Shown piece after piece: positions 1 to 7,667 of a stretch of DNA of 10,649 nucleotides. The DNA is taken from positions 1 to 10,649 of the forward strand of contig JAEYPI010000252.1 of NCBI GenBank assembly GCA_023410885.1, read 5' to 3'. The first letter of the stretch is position 1; each line of letters opens with the position of its first letter. The stretch comes from Bacillota bacterium (GTDB lineage: Bacteria; Bacillota; Clostridia; DSM-8532). The notes under the pieces were generated by a model, which had not been told where the DNA came from, searched no databases, and saw only the letters and a list, made by a program, of their open reading frames with translations. Position numbers and translations under genes: made by a program.

Positions 1-483
1 GCAGCTTTCCCTAAGTCTGAGATACAGAGATGCGTCATACATCAACTGCGTAATTCTTTTAAGTATGTATCATACAAGGATTTGAAGGCCTTCTCCAAGG
101 ATTTTAAGGCTGTCTATTCAGCTCCGAGTGAAGAATCTGGTATGGAGAATCTGATTGATCTAAAATCAAAATGGGGTAAACAGTACCCCTATGCATTTAG
201 GAGTTGGGAAAACAATTGGGATGTATTAAGTCCCTTTTACAAATATCCCAATGAGATTAGAAAAATCATTTATACTACCAATATTATTGAGGGTGTAAAT
301 CGGCAATTTAGGAAGGTTACAAAGACCAAATCAGTATTTCCATCAGATGCTTCCCTTGAAAAAATGCTTTACTTGGCAACAAAGAATGTCATAAAGAAGT
401 GGACGCAGCGATATCGGAATTGGGATCAGGTTCTAAGTCAAATAATGATTATGTATGAGGATAGGCTTTTAAGTTACTTATAG
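1..483 (+). CDS. IS256-family (mutator-type) transposase, C-terminal part, 5' end outside window
   Basis: The frame is open from base 1 and ends at TAG 481-483, giving 160 codons. IS256 transposases are DDE enzymes that cut and join IS ends; family members are usually about 400 residues, so roughly 240 residues, including the first two catalytic Asp, lie upstream. Visible family marks are QRCVIHQLRNS near the start of the window and the segment YTTNIIEGVNRQFRKVTKTK with a following FPSD. The Glu of NIIE (bases 289-291) is the likely third catalytic acid. The part seen has no frameshift or internal stop, so the element may be intact on this side. A possible internal TTG start at 82 has no ribosome binding site and is not a real start. 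The family call is firm; activity cannot be judged without the missing end. Confidence 0.93.
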   Translation, partial: AAFPKSEIQRCVIHQLRNSFKYVSYKDLKAFSKDFKAVYSAPSEESGMENLIDLKSKWGKQYPYAFRSWENNWDVLSPFYKYPNEIRKIIYTTNIIEGVNRQFRKVTKTKSVFPSDASLEKMLYLATKNVIKKWTQRYRNWDQVLSQIMIMYEDRLLSYL

Positions 484-496
484 AGCCACCCCCACC

Positions 497-531
497 GCCC
501 TCAAAGGGCTCGTCCTCATTGCCGGACGGGC
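497..531 (+). terminator. Two overlapping small hairpins just after the transposase
   Basis: GCCCT (497-501) pairs with AGGGC (505-509) around a 3-base loop. GCTCGTCC (508-515) pairs with GGACGGGC (524-531) around an 8-base loop with one G-T pair. The second stem competes with the larger inverted repeat that begins at 524. No T tract follows either, so a role in stopping transposase transcription is an inference. Confidence 0.4.
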
Positions 532-580
532 TAGACCTTCAATACATTTTGGCACCAAAATTCGAAGGTATAGTCCGTCC
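524..580. repeat. Long imperfect inverted repeat downstream of the transposase
   Basis: The arm 524-552 pairs with 555-580. Matching blocks are GGACGG/CCGTCC, CTA/TAG, ACCTTC/GAAGGT and ATTTTGG/CCAAAAT, broken by two mismatches and a 3-base bulge. That is about 22 paired bases almost without loop. It lies 40 bases past the transposase stop, so it probably belongs to the right end of the IS as a terminator-like or end structure. The left end of the element is outside the window, so the true terminal inverted repeat cannot be identified. Confidence 0.6.
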
Positions 581-829
581 ATTATGAATGATTATTGACA
601 AAAATATGCACACTGAAGCATAAAAACTATATTTCGGGGAATAATCTCTTACGAAGTATGTCTTAATTTTTGGGTTTACATAAGCTAATCCTGTTTACCA
701 GAGAGTATCAAAAATCACTCATACACAGAAATCTTTTCATTCCCGGTCAAGCGTATGTTAGGCTAATTTAGTACAAAACGGCAACACATATAATCAGGAT
801 TAGTCTATTCTTCTTTTCCCTACAGTAAA
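581..829. other. Non-coding stretch between IS end and RHS gene; candidate promoter only
   Basis: No gene is supported here; all three forward frames are broken by stops and give no recognisable product. A perfect -35 hexamer TTGACA (595-600) is followed after 18 bases by CATAAA (619-624, four of six matches to TATAAT). It could act as a weak promoter pointing at the RHS gene, perhaps an outward promoter of the IS. No ribosome binding site precedes the RHS frame. The junction between IS-derived sequence and RHS homology must lie between about 580 and 830, most likely close to 800-830. Confidence 0.35.
595..624 (+). promoter_or_regulatory. Candidate outward promoter TTGACA-N18-CATAAA
   Basis: The -35 hexamer is perfect, the spacing is 18, and the -10 is four of six. 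It reads toward the RHS gene 200 bases away. Support is sequence resemblance only. Confidence 0.3.
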
Positions 830-845
830 TTGACGCTATCGTCAA
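830..845. repeat. Small palindrome at the start of the RHS frame
   Basis: TTGACG (830-835) and CGTCAA (840-845) are perfect inverted repeats around CTAT. They sit exactly where recognisable RHS homology begins and cover the nominal TTG start. The palindrome may mark the recombination or insertion junction, or be chance; six-base arms are not strong evidence. Confidence 0.35.
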
Positions 846-3800
846 AGACTGACGCACTTGGAAATACCACATCCTATGAGTATAATACAGCAGGGCAATT
901 AATAAATGAAACCCTTCCGGATGGAACCACCTACAGCTATGTCTATAACACCTCGGGGAGACCCATAACTTGCATTTATCCTGATGGTAAAGAGAGCAAG
1001 GCTGAATATGATAGCAATAATCAGATTACATCCATAACAGGCAGAAATAACGAAAAAACAGTTATTACTTATTATCCCGATGGAAATATGGAGTCGATGA
1101 CAGACCCTGACGGAAGAACAGTATATTATGAGTACAATCTTCGCTCGCAACTCATTAAAGTTATCGCACCTAATGGGGGAATTACTGAATACACCTATGA
1201 TCCATTAGGTAGAACGAAAACAATTAAAGATGCTGAAAATAATATAACAGAGTATGTTTACGATGCTGCTGGCAGGCTCATCGAACTTATTGATGCCAAT
1301 GGAAGCAGTGAAAAATATGAATATGACGACTATGACCGAACTATTAAGTACACAGGTAAAACTGGAAAAATAACAGAGAAGTTCTTTGATATCAATGACA
1401 ATCTTGCTAAGATTACTCTGCCTGATGGTTCGGTTCAGTTCTATCGATATGATGAAAGCAATCGTTTAGTAAGCATTATTGATGCTCTTGGACACACATC
1501 CAAAATCGAATATGACAGCTTAGGAAGAAGAACACATGCTATTGATGCTCTAGGAAATACAACCCAATGGGAATACGACCAGCTTGACAGAGTAAAGGCT
1601 GTTATCGACCCCCAGGGAGGAAAGACCTATTATGAGTATGATAATTTAAACCGTATTACAAAGGTTACAGATGCTCTTGGAAATGCAACCGAATTAATCT
1701 ACGATGTGATGGGTCAACTGACAAAAAGTAAAGGCCCCAATGGTGCCGTGACCGAAATGCAGTATGATATATCCGGAAATTTGGTGGCTTCAATTGACCC
1801 AACAGGAAGAACAACTACTTATGCATACAGCCCATCTGGAAAGGTCCTGTCAGTCACTAATCCCTTAGGCCAAGCTATTGAATACGAATATGATGCCATG
1901 GGACAGGTGAAAAGTGTAAAAACTCCTGATGGTGCAGTTTCAACCATGGAATATGACAAGCTTGGCAGGATGGTTGAGTCAAAAGATCCTCTGGGTAATG
2001 TAACGCAATACCAGTATAACAGTCTAAGTCTGCCTGTAGCAGCTATTGATCCCTTAGGAAATAAAACAAGCTATGACTATGATGCAGAGGGGAATTTACT
2101 TTCCTTAACCGACGCTGTCGGTGCAAAAACAGTCTATGCCTATAATCTAAATGGCAATTTATCCAGCGTAACCAATGCCCTTGGTGCAGTTACTTCCTAC
2201 TATTATGATAAGGTTGGCCGCTTAGCACGTGTTACTGATCCTACAGGTGCAGCCTATTCCTATGAATACGATGCAATAGGCAATGTCGTTAAAGAAAATG
2301 ACCCTCTCGGAAATACTCAGACAATTGAATATAACAAGGTTGGGCAGCCTGTATCAGTGAAAGATCCTTATGGAAACATAACCAGCTATTCCTATGATCA
2401 ATTAAGCAGGTTGATTAGCCAGACTGACAGAAGGGGTGCCGTCACTGAATACATTTATGACGCTATTGGCAATATCATCTCTCAAACAACAGCCGATGGA
2501 GAAAAGAGCACTTATCAGTATGATCTGGCAGGAAGACTTACGGCAGAAATGGATCCTCTTGGAAGGATGACACAGTATACCTATGATCAGGCTGGACGTC
2601 TTCAAGACATTATTAATGCCGCAGAAGGAAAAATAACATATGCCTACGATAGTACAGGAAATGTTTCTTCTGTAACTGATGAAGCCGGAAATGTACGTAG
2701 CTTTTTGTATGATGCCTTGGGACGTGTCAAGGATGAAAAAGATGCCCTGGGACGAAGCTATCAGTATGACTATAATCCCCTTGGCTTACTCTCAGAGGTT
2801 ACGGATCCCCGTGGAGCAAAAACATCCTATTCCTATTCACCAAGAGGGGAGCTTACCCGGCTGACCGATCCCAGAGGTGGGAGCTTGTCCTATACTTATG
2901 ATCTTTTAGGAAACGTTAAGGAAACCACGGATTCATACGGCGCTAAAACCATCTATGCCTATGATGCGGTAAACAGACTGACTTCTGTTAACGATCCCCT
3001 TGGAGCGATTTCTACCTATGAATATGACGGAGCTGGTCGACTTATAAAGGAAACTAATCCATTAGGAAGTGTGACAACCTACACCTATGACGTCCTCAGC
3101 AGGTTGACCCATATAACAGATGCCCAAGGTAATGTATATGAGACCACCTATGATGAAGAGTCCAATCCCATCAGCGTCAAGGACCCATTAGGAAGGGTTA
3201 CCAACAGAACTTATGACCTTTTAGGACGTCTCACTGAAATAACTGATCCCTTAGGTCAGAAAAGCACTTTCTCCTATAGCAGCGTTGGAAGCCTGGTTTC
3301 CTATACGGATGCTACTGGGCAAGCATGGGGATACGAATACGATGAACTTGACAGACTGGTTTCTGAAAGTACTCCAAATGGCTTTACCAGTAACTATCAG
3401 TATGATGCTATAGGGAATGTTACAAATGTTATTGATCCTATCGGCAGACAAACCTCTTACAATTATGATGCGGTTGGGCAATTAACCCAAGTGACAGACG
3501 CTCTGGGTAATACTACCCGTTACAATTATGATCAATCTGGCAATCTTATAGAGAATATTGATGCCAATGGTAACTCAACAAAATATCAGTACGATCTTAA
3601 TGGGAACCTTGTCGGTGAAACCAATGCCACAGGCCAATCAAAGATTTATGAATATGATTTATCTAATAGGCTGACAAAGGAGATCAATGCCAAAGAACAG
3701 GCCACAAGCTACAGCTATAGTAAGAGAGATGAGTTAACTCAAATTCGCTATGAAAATGGTGAAAGTATAAACTATGAATTTGACCTTCTTGGGCAAGTTA

Positions 3801-6800
3801 CCAAAGCTTCCTCCAAGGATTCAAACCTGACCTATACCTATGATTCTCTTGGCAGACTGATATCACAAACCGATGGAATGATAGAAAAAACGTCCTCATT
3901 TACTTATGATGCATTAGGGAACAGAACAAGTATAACAGACCCAGAAGGAAGGATTATCTCCTATACCTATAACGAAAATAACCAAGTAAAGACTATGACC
4001 GATCCAGATGGAAATGTAACATCCTTTGAGTATGATGAGTTGGGTAGGGAAATTCTAAGAAAGCTCCCTAATAAAACAACTGTTGTAACAACCTACGATA
4101 GCGACGGTAACCTTGAGAGCATCGTAAATAACGGGCCGGCTGGTATTATTTCTTCCTATACCTATGAATATGATGAGGCAGGCAATAAAGTACGGCAAAT
4201 AGAAGAGGATGGGGCTGTAACAGTCTTTGAATACGATGATTTGAACCGTATTATCCATGTGGAGTATCCCATTGAAAAGATTAATAGCATACGAGATAAG
4301 GAACTGGTTCTGCCTGAAAGACTAAGTCCGATTGAGCAGGGTGCACCAATAAATGATTCTCCCGATATAAGCGAACCGGAACAAGGTGAAGAAGAGCAAG
4401 AAAAGCAGGATGAGGAAAAACAAAAGGAAGAAAAAGAGAAATCCAATGGTAAAAGCTCAAGCAGCTCCGCAAAGAATTACCTGTCTGTTTTCTACAATGC
4501 TGTGAAAGAGGTCATCACCTTTGCAGCCAACGGAAATGGCAATGATAAAGGCAATGGCAATAGTAAAGAGAAAGATGAAGATAAAGGTGGCGGAAATAAC
4601 GGGAATAGCGGGAACAATGGCAATGGCAATAGTAATGGAAACAGTGACAATAGCAATGGGAATAACGGTAATGGCAATAACGGTAATGATAACGGGAATA
4701 GCAATAGTAAGGGCAATGAAAACAACAATGGCAGCAACGGAAATAGCAAAGGCAATCAAAAAGAAGATAGCAACAATGGTAACGAAAACAATGGGAATGG
4801 AAAAGACAAAAACAATAAAGAAAAACAGAATAATGGCAAAGGTAATGATCCTGACAAGGTAAAGAATGTTAATGAAAAAATCAAAAAAGAGAAGAAGCCA
4901 AAGCCCTGGGAAATTGAAGTTACTTTAGAGGATATGGAAGCTGGCTACATCAAGTATCAGGAACAGCCGGATTATCTTATGGATCCAACGTCAGAAGCTG
5001 CCTATACCTACGATGCGGTAGGAAACAGGACAAGCATGACAACGGATTATGGATCCATTAACTATACATATGATGATGCCAATAGACTCTTGAGTGACGG
5101 ACAGAAGCAATATAGTTATGACGCAGACGGTAATCTGATAAAAACAACTAGCGGTACTTATGACGTTCTTTATGGCTATACACCGTCGGGAATGCTCGAA
5201 AGAGTAGAATATGGCGATGGTTCATATGTGGCCTATGAATATGATGCCTTTGGCCGAAAGATAAGCCGTACCGAAGCATACTATAAGGAGAACTCCGGGA
5301 ATAGCTCTGGAAATGGAAACTTTAGCTTTATTCCTCCAGGACAGCTTAAGGAATCCAAGTCAAACGGCAATGGCGGAAACAGCATTAAAAATGGAAGTGG
5401 AACAACAAACGGTAACGGAAATGGTAACGGGAAAAATAAAGATAATGGTAATGACAAAGACAATAGTAATGGAAATGGCAACAGTAATGGTAGCAGTAAT
5501 AACAATAAGCCCAATAAGCCTTTAAAGATTGAAACAGATATAACAAGGTATCTTTACGATGGCTTTGGTGTCAATGTTCTAAATGAATATACCGGTAATG
5601 GATCCCCATTGGGAGAGTACTATTACGCTAACAATAGCATCGTATCCAAGAAGATGTTTGGCAATCATGGTCTTGATGGCCGCGGGCCTGATCTTAAAAC
5701 AACCGGTGGGCTGATGTACTACCATTATGACGGTCTAAGAAATGTATCAACCCTGACAGACCGCCATGGTGATGTAATTGAAGATTACCGCTATGACGTA
5801 TTCGGAAACATCTATACAGGAATAACCGCACCCTATAACACTTTCGGTTATACAGGCCAGCAATATGACCCCAAGGCAGGCCTTGTAGACATGCACTCCA
5901 GATGGTATTCACCCAATGTAGGACGCTTCACCACCGAAGACTCTTATTATGGTGATCTATTACATCCATACACTCAAAACAGGTACGCCTATGTAGGCAA
6001 TAACCCTGTCAACAGGTGGGACCCGCTGGGTTATGCTGAGTCGGATATGAGGGATTACTGGTCCGAAACTGATGATTATGGCACTGGCTATACATACCGG
6101 CTCTATTCAAAGTCTCGTTATTGGCAAGATAGCCCAGTTTTAAATAGTAGTAATAAGGAAAAAGGCTCAGATGGATGGTACACTTACTGGAACAAAAGTG
6201 TAAGTGAACATTGGGAATATGATGTTTGGTATAAGAAAGCCAAATATGTTGACAATCAAGGTGATATTACTGAAGAAGTTTTAGACTCTTATATATACAA
6301 AAAAACATACACCCAAACAGATGAAATTTCGGGTGTAGATTTTATGCCCTTTACTCCACAAGAGTGGTATAATGAACACAAAGATGAGCTTAATGAATAT
6401 GGACCTCTGCCGCAAACCCAAGCTTATAGCAAAATTATAAGTACGAAGACTGTCTCTTCTAGCAGTGTTACTCAATCAACAGGTACAGATGTGTTGCTTT
6501 CCAAAACAGAAAGCAAAACTTCTGCTATTAAGAAGCCGCAGGTACCAATTATCAAGGAGAGTATAAGCAACACAAAGGCAAATACTATAGTACCCCAAGT
6601 TAAAAGTGCAGTGACCTCCGTTATAAATTCTATTAAACCCATAACAAATGTGATAAAATCAGTAGGAAATACACTGAAAAATGGTGTAGAAACATTAGTA
6701 AAGGCTGCTTTAAGTTCCAGCCCATCTAAGAGTGGTAATTCTGCTGGTTTTGGCGATTTCCGGGCTGCTGAAAGTAAATTAAATCAAGAGATAGGTAAAA

Positions 6801-7168
6801 ATAACCTTTTAGCAAATCCATTAAAAGAAAACAGTAATGTAGTAATTGCAGTGGGATTAAGTACGTCAATAGCACTAAAACCCAATATTATACCGAGCCC
6901 CAATTTATCAACTTTTTTAGATACTGCAATTATTACAACTATTGCACTTTTTATACCGATCCCTAGAGTGAAATACGAATTTAATGAAAATGATTTAGGT
7001 GCAATTTTAGAGGCAAGAGAAGGTCCGATTGGAAAAGAGGGAAGAAAAAAACAAGGACGAGAAGTAAATGAAAAAAAGAGAAAGGATAATTGGAATCCCA
7101 ACCCTAATAAGAATCCAAATAGACCTATGAATAAACATACTCCTGGAAGAGATCATAGAGAGTACTAG
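830..7168 (+). CDS. Giant RHS/YD-repeat polymorphic toxin protein, apparently 5'-truncated
   Basis: The frame has 2112 codons from TTG 830, and stays open back to 794 after a TAA at 791-793. It is a repeat shell of about 21-residue YD units (xxYDxxGRLxxxxDPLGN type), roughly 50 in residues 1-1143, then more around 1390-1480. Two Gly/Asn/Lys-rich insertions interrupt the shell at about 1144-1390 and 1484-1570. The RHS core-associated module runs from about 1600 to NPVNRWDPLGY at 1726-1735. RHS proteins of this class (WapA, Rhs, TcC) enclose a toxic C-terminal tip inside the shell and release it by cleavage near DPxG. The tip here, residues 1736-2112, has a Tyr/Trp-rich first part, a hydrophobic stretch at about 2025-2047, and a basic tail ending KHTPGRDHREY. 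I do not recognise a known toxin fold. No signal peptide or N-terminal domain is present and no ribosome binding site precedes 830, so the original N-terminus is probably lost. The stop is 8 bases before the next gene, suggesting cotranscription. Confidence 0.9.
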   Translation: MTLSSKTDALGNTTSYEYNTAGQLINETLPDGTTYSYVYNTSGRPITCIYPDGKESKAEYDSNNQITSITGRNNEKTVITYYPDGNMESMTDPDGRTVYYEYNLRSQLIKVIAPNGGITEYTYDPLGRTKTIKDAENNITEYVYDAAGRLIELIDANGSSEKYEYDDYDRTIKYTGKTGKITEKFFDINDNLAKITLPDGSVQFYRYDESNRLVSIIDALGHTSKIEYDSLGRRTHAIDALGNTTQWEYDQLDRVKAVIDPQGGKTYYEYDNLNRITKVTDALGNATELIYDVMGQLTKSKGPNGAVTEMQYDISGNLVASIDPTGRTTTYAYSPSGKVLSVTNPLGQAIEYEYDAMGQVKSVKTPDGAVSTMEYDKLGRMVESKDPLGNVTQYQYNSLSLPVAAIDPLGNKTSYDYDAEGNLLSLTDAVGAKTVYAYNLNGNLSSVTNALGAVTSYYYDKVGRLARVTDPTGAAYSYEYDAIGNVVKENDPLGNTQTIEYNKVGQPVSVKDPYGNITSYSYDQLSRLISQTDRRGAVTEYIYDAIGNIISQTTADGEKSTYQYDLAGRLTAEMDPLGRMTQYTYDQAGRLQDIINAAEGKITYAYDSTGNVSSVTDEAGNVRSFLYDALGRVKDEKDALGRSYQYDYNPLGLLSEVTDPRGAKTSYSYSPRGELTRLTDPRGGSLSYTYDLLGNVKETTDSYGAKTIYAYDAVNRLTSVNDPLGAISTYEYDGAGRLIKETNPLGSVTTYTYDVLSRLTHITDAQGNVYETTYDEESNPISVKDPLGRVTNRTYDLLGRLTEITDPLGQKSTFSYSSVGSLVSYTDATGQAWGYEYDELDRLVSESTPNGFTSNYQYDAIGNVTNVIDPIGRQTSYNYDAVGQLTQVTDALGNTTRYNYDQSGNLIENIDANGNSTKYQYDLNGNLVGETNATGQSKIYEYDLSNRLTKEINAKEQATSYSYSKRDELTQIRYENGESINYEFDLLGQVTKASSKDSNLTYTYDSLGRLISQTDGMIEKTSSFTYDALGNRTSITDPEGRIISYTYNENNQVKTMTDPDGNVTSFEYDELGREILRKLPNKTTVVTTYDSDGNLESIVNNGPAGIISSYTYEYDEAGNKVRQIEEDGAVTVFEYDDLNRIIHVEYPIEKINSIRDKELVLPERLSPIEQGAPINDSPDISEPEQGEEEQEKQDEEKQKEEKEKSNGKSSSSSAKNYLSVFYNAVKEVITFAANGNGNDKGNGNSKEKDEDKGGGNNGNSGNNGNGNSNGNSDNSNGNNGNGNNGNDNGNSNSKGNENNNGSNGNSKGNQKEDSNNGNENNGNGKDKNNKEKQNNGKGNDPDKVKNVNEKIKKEKKPKPWEIEVTLEDMEAGYIKYQEQPDYLMDPTSEAAYTYDAVGNRTSMTTDYGSINYTYDDANRLLSDGQKQYSYDADGNLIKTTSGTYDVLYGYTPSGMLERVEYGDGSYVAYEYDAFGRKISRTEAYYKENSGNSSGNGNFSFIPPGQLKESKSNGNGGNSIKNGSGTTNGNGNGNGKNKDNGNDKDNSNGNGNSNGSSNNNKPNKPLKIETDITRYLYDGFGVNVLNEYTGNGSPLGEYYYANNSIVSKKMFGNHGLDGRGPDLKTTGGLMYYHYDGLRNVSTLTDRHGDVIEDYRYDVFGNIYTGITAPYNTFGYTGQQYDPKAGLVDMHSRWYSPNVGRFTTEDSYYGDLLHPYTQNRYAYVGNNPVNRWDPLGYAESDMRDYWSETDDYGTGYTYRLYSKSRYWQDSPVLNSSNKEKGSDGWYTYWNKSVSEHWEYDVWYKKAKYVDNQGDITEEVLDSYIYKKTYTQTDEISGVDFMPFTPQEWYNEHKDELNEYGPLPQTQAYSKIISTKTVSSSSVTQSTGTDVLLSKTESKTSAIKKPQVPIIKESISNTKANTIVPQVKSAVTSVINSIKPITNVIKSVGNTLKNGVETLVKAALSSSPSKSGNSAGFGDFRAAESKLNQEIGKNNLLANPLKENSNVVIAVGLSTSIALKPNIIPSPNLSTFLDTAIITTIALFIPIPRVKYEFNENDLGAILEAREGPIGKEGRKKQGREVNEKKRKDNWNPNPNKNPNRPMNKHTPGRDHREY
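4525..4853 (+). repeat. Gly/Asn-coding low-complexity tract 1 inside the RHS gene
   Basis: This is a run of GGN-AAY codon pairs (Gly-Asn) mixed with Lys, Asp, Ser and Glu, about residues 1232-1341 of the RHS protein. It is preceded by a Glu/Lys/Gln-rich helix-like stretch, a Ser run and a short amphipathic segment (NYLSVFYNAVKEVITFAA), and followed by a Lys-rich linker to KPKPWEIEV. The tract is likely disordered. The hexanucleotide periodicity makes it prone to length change in whole-codon steps. Open shadow frames on both strands here come from the codon bias and are not genes. Confidence 0.85.
5288..5518 (+). repeat. Gly/Asn-coding low-complexity tract 2 inside the RHS gene
   Basis: This is a second tract of the same style, about residues 1487-1563. 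It is separated from the first by some four YD repeats and ends at NNNKPNKPLKIE before the shell resumes with TRYLYDGFG. It contains one short non-repeat part, FSFIPPGQLKES. Like tract 1 it interrupts a YD repeat loop and is likely surface or lumen exposed. Confidence 0.82.
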
Positions 7169-7173
7169 GTGAT
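7167..7173 (+). promoter_or_regulatory. Ribosome binding site of the metallopeptidase gene, overlapping the RHS stop
   Basis: AGGTGAT overlaps the end of the RHS stop codon (TAG 7166-7168) and lies 3 bases before ATG 7177. This fixes the start and points to translational coupling with the toxin gene. Confidence 0.6.
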
Positions 7174-7176
7174 TGT

Positions 7177-7602
7177 ATGAATGTGAAAAGGAATGGATTA
7201 AGATTAAGAAGTTTAAAAGGAGTAGACCCTGAAGTAAGAAGAGCCTGTTTAGACTTTTGTAAGTGGTTAAGAAAAAACATATATTTTCCAGTTAGAATTG
7301 TAATATACTTAAAAAAAGACTATAGATTAAGAAACTTAGCTGGAGAGTTTGTTTCTGCTACATTTTTTGCTCCATATGATAAAAATGTAGAACCCTATAT
7401 AAAAATAGCAACTGGTGATTTCTGTGAATTAGAAAAAGAATGGGGTAGGGATAGAGCATTAGCTGCCTATTTGAATTCTATAGCTCATGAAATTATTCAT
7501 TATATTCAATGGTTAAATGATTTACCTTTTGATGAGAGGAAAGCAAATTATAAGAGTAAAAAGTTAGTAGATAAATATGCACTGATTAAGCAACATCCAT
7601 AA
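7177..7602 (+). CDS. Small predicted zinc metallopeptidase in the immunity-gene position
   Basis: The protein has 141 residues. The motif HEIIH (residues 104-108, within SIAHEIIHYIQW) is the HExxH zinc-binding signature of zincins. Twelve residues on, DERKAN gives Glu120 as the likely third ligand, a pattern like the HExxH...ExxAN of ImmA/IrrE-type gluzincins. The N-terminal half has strand/helix character and many Arg and Lys residues; there is no signal peptide or membrane segment, so it probably acts in the cytoplasm. It starts 8 bases after the RHS stop with its own AGGTGA site, so it is almost certainly in the same operon as the RHS gene. That position normally holds the immunity gene, but a protease there is unusual. 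It could be an immunity factor that cleaves or binds the tip, a processing protease, or a second effector. It is AT-rich, like the RHS tip and unlike the RHS shell. The fold call is fairly firm; the role is inferred. Confidence 0.78.
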   Translation: MNVKRNGLRLRSLKGVDPEVRRACLDFCKWLRKNIYFPVRIVIYLKKDYRLRNLAGEFVSATFFAPYDKNVEPYIKIATGDFCELEKEWGRDRALAAYLNSIAHEIIHYIQWLNDLPFDERKANYKSKKLVDKYALIKQHP

Positions 7603-7618
7603 ATTATAAATCTGAATG

Positions 7619-7647
7619 AGGGACAAGGGGACAGGTATCTTGTCCCT
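7619..7647. repeat. REP-like palindrome, possible terminator
   Basis: AGGGACAAG (7619-7627) and CTTGTCCCT (7639-7647) form a perfect 9-base stem around an 11-base loop that itself contains a second GGGGACAG copy. Palindromes built on GGGGACAGG...CTTGTCCC are a repeated intergenic style in many Clostridia, which I recall in general terms only. It lies 17 bases after the metallopeptidase stop. The following bases are AT-rich without a T run, so termination is possible but not certain. Confidence 0.55.
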
Positions 7648-7667
7648 GAATTAAATTAAATAACCGT

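Noticed and set aside
661..772. Short open stretch between the IS and the RHS gene as a gene remnant
   Set aside because: It has about 34 codons without a start and ribosome site, and no resemblance to RHS, transposase or other known proteins.
4525..4853. Periodic AAY-GGN blocks considered as a CRISPR or minisatellite array
   Set aside because: There are no fixed-length repeats with unique spacers; the period is that of Gly-Asn codons inside a coding frame.
4457..4862. Long open frames on both strands within the Gly/Asn tract
   Set aside because: They are out-of-frame readings of a biased repeat (poly Leu/Pro, Ile/Ala/Val, Met/Ala/Thr patterns) with no ribosome site; the RHS frame explains the sequence.
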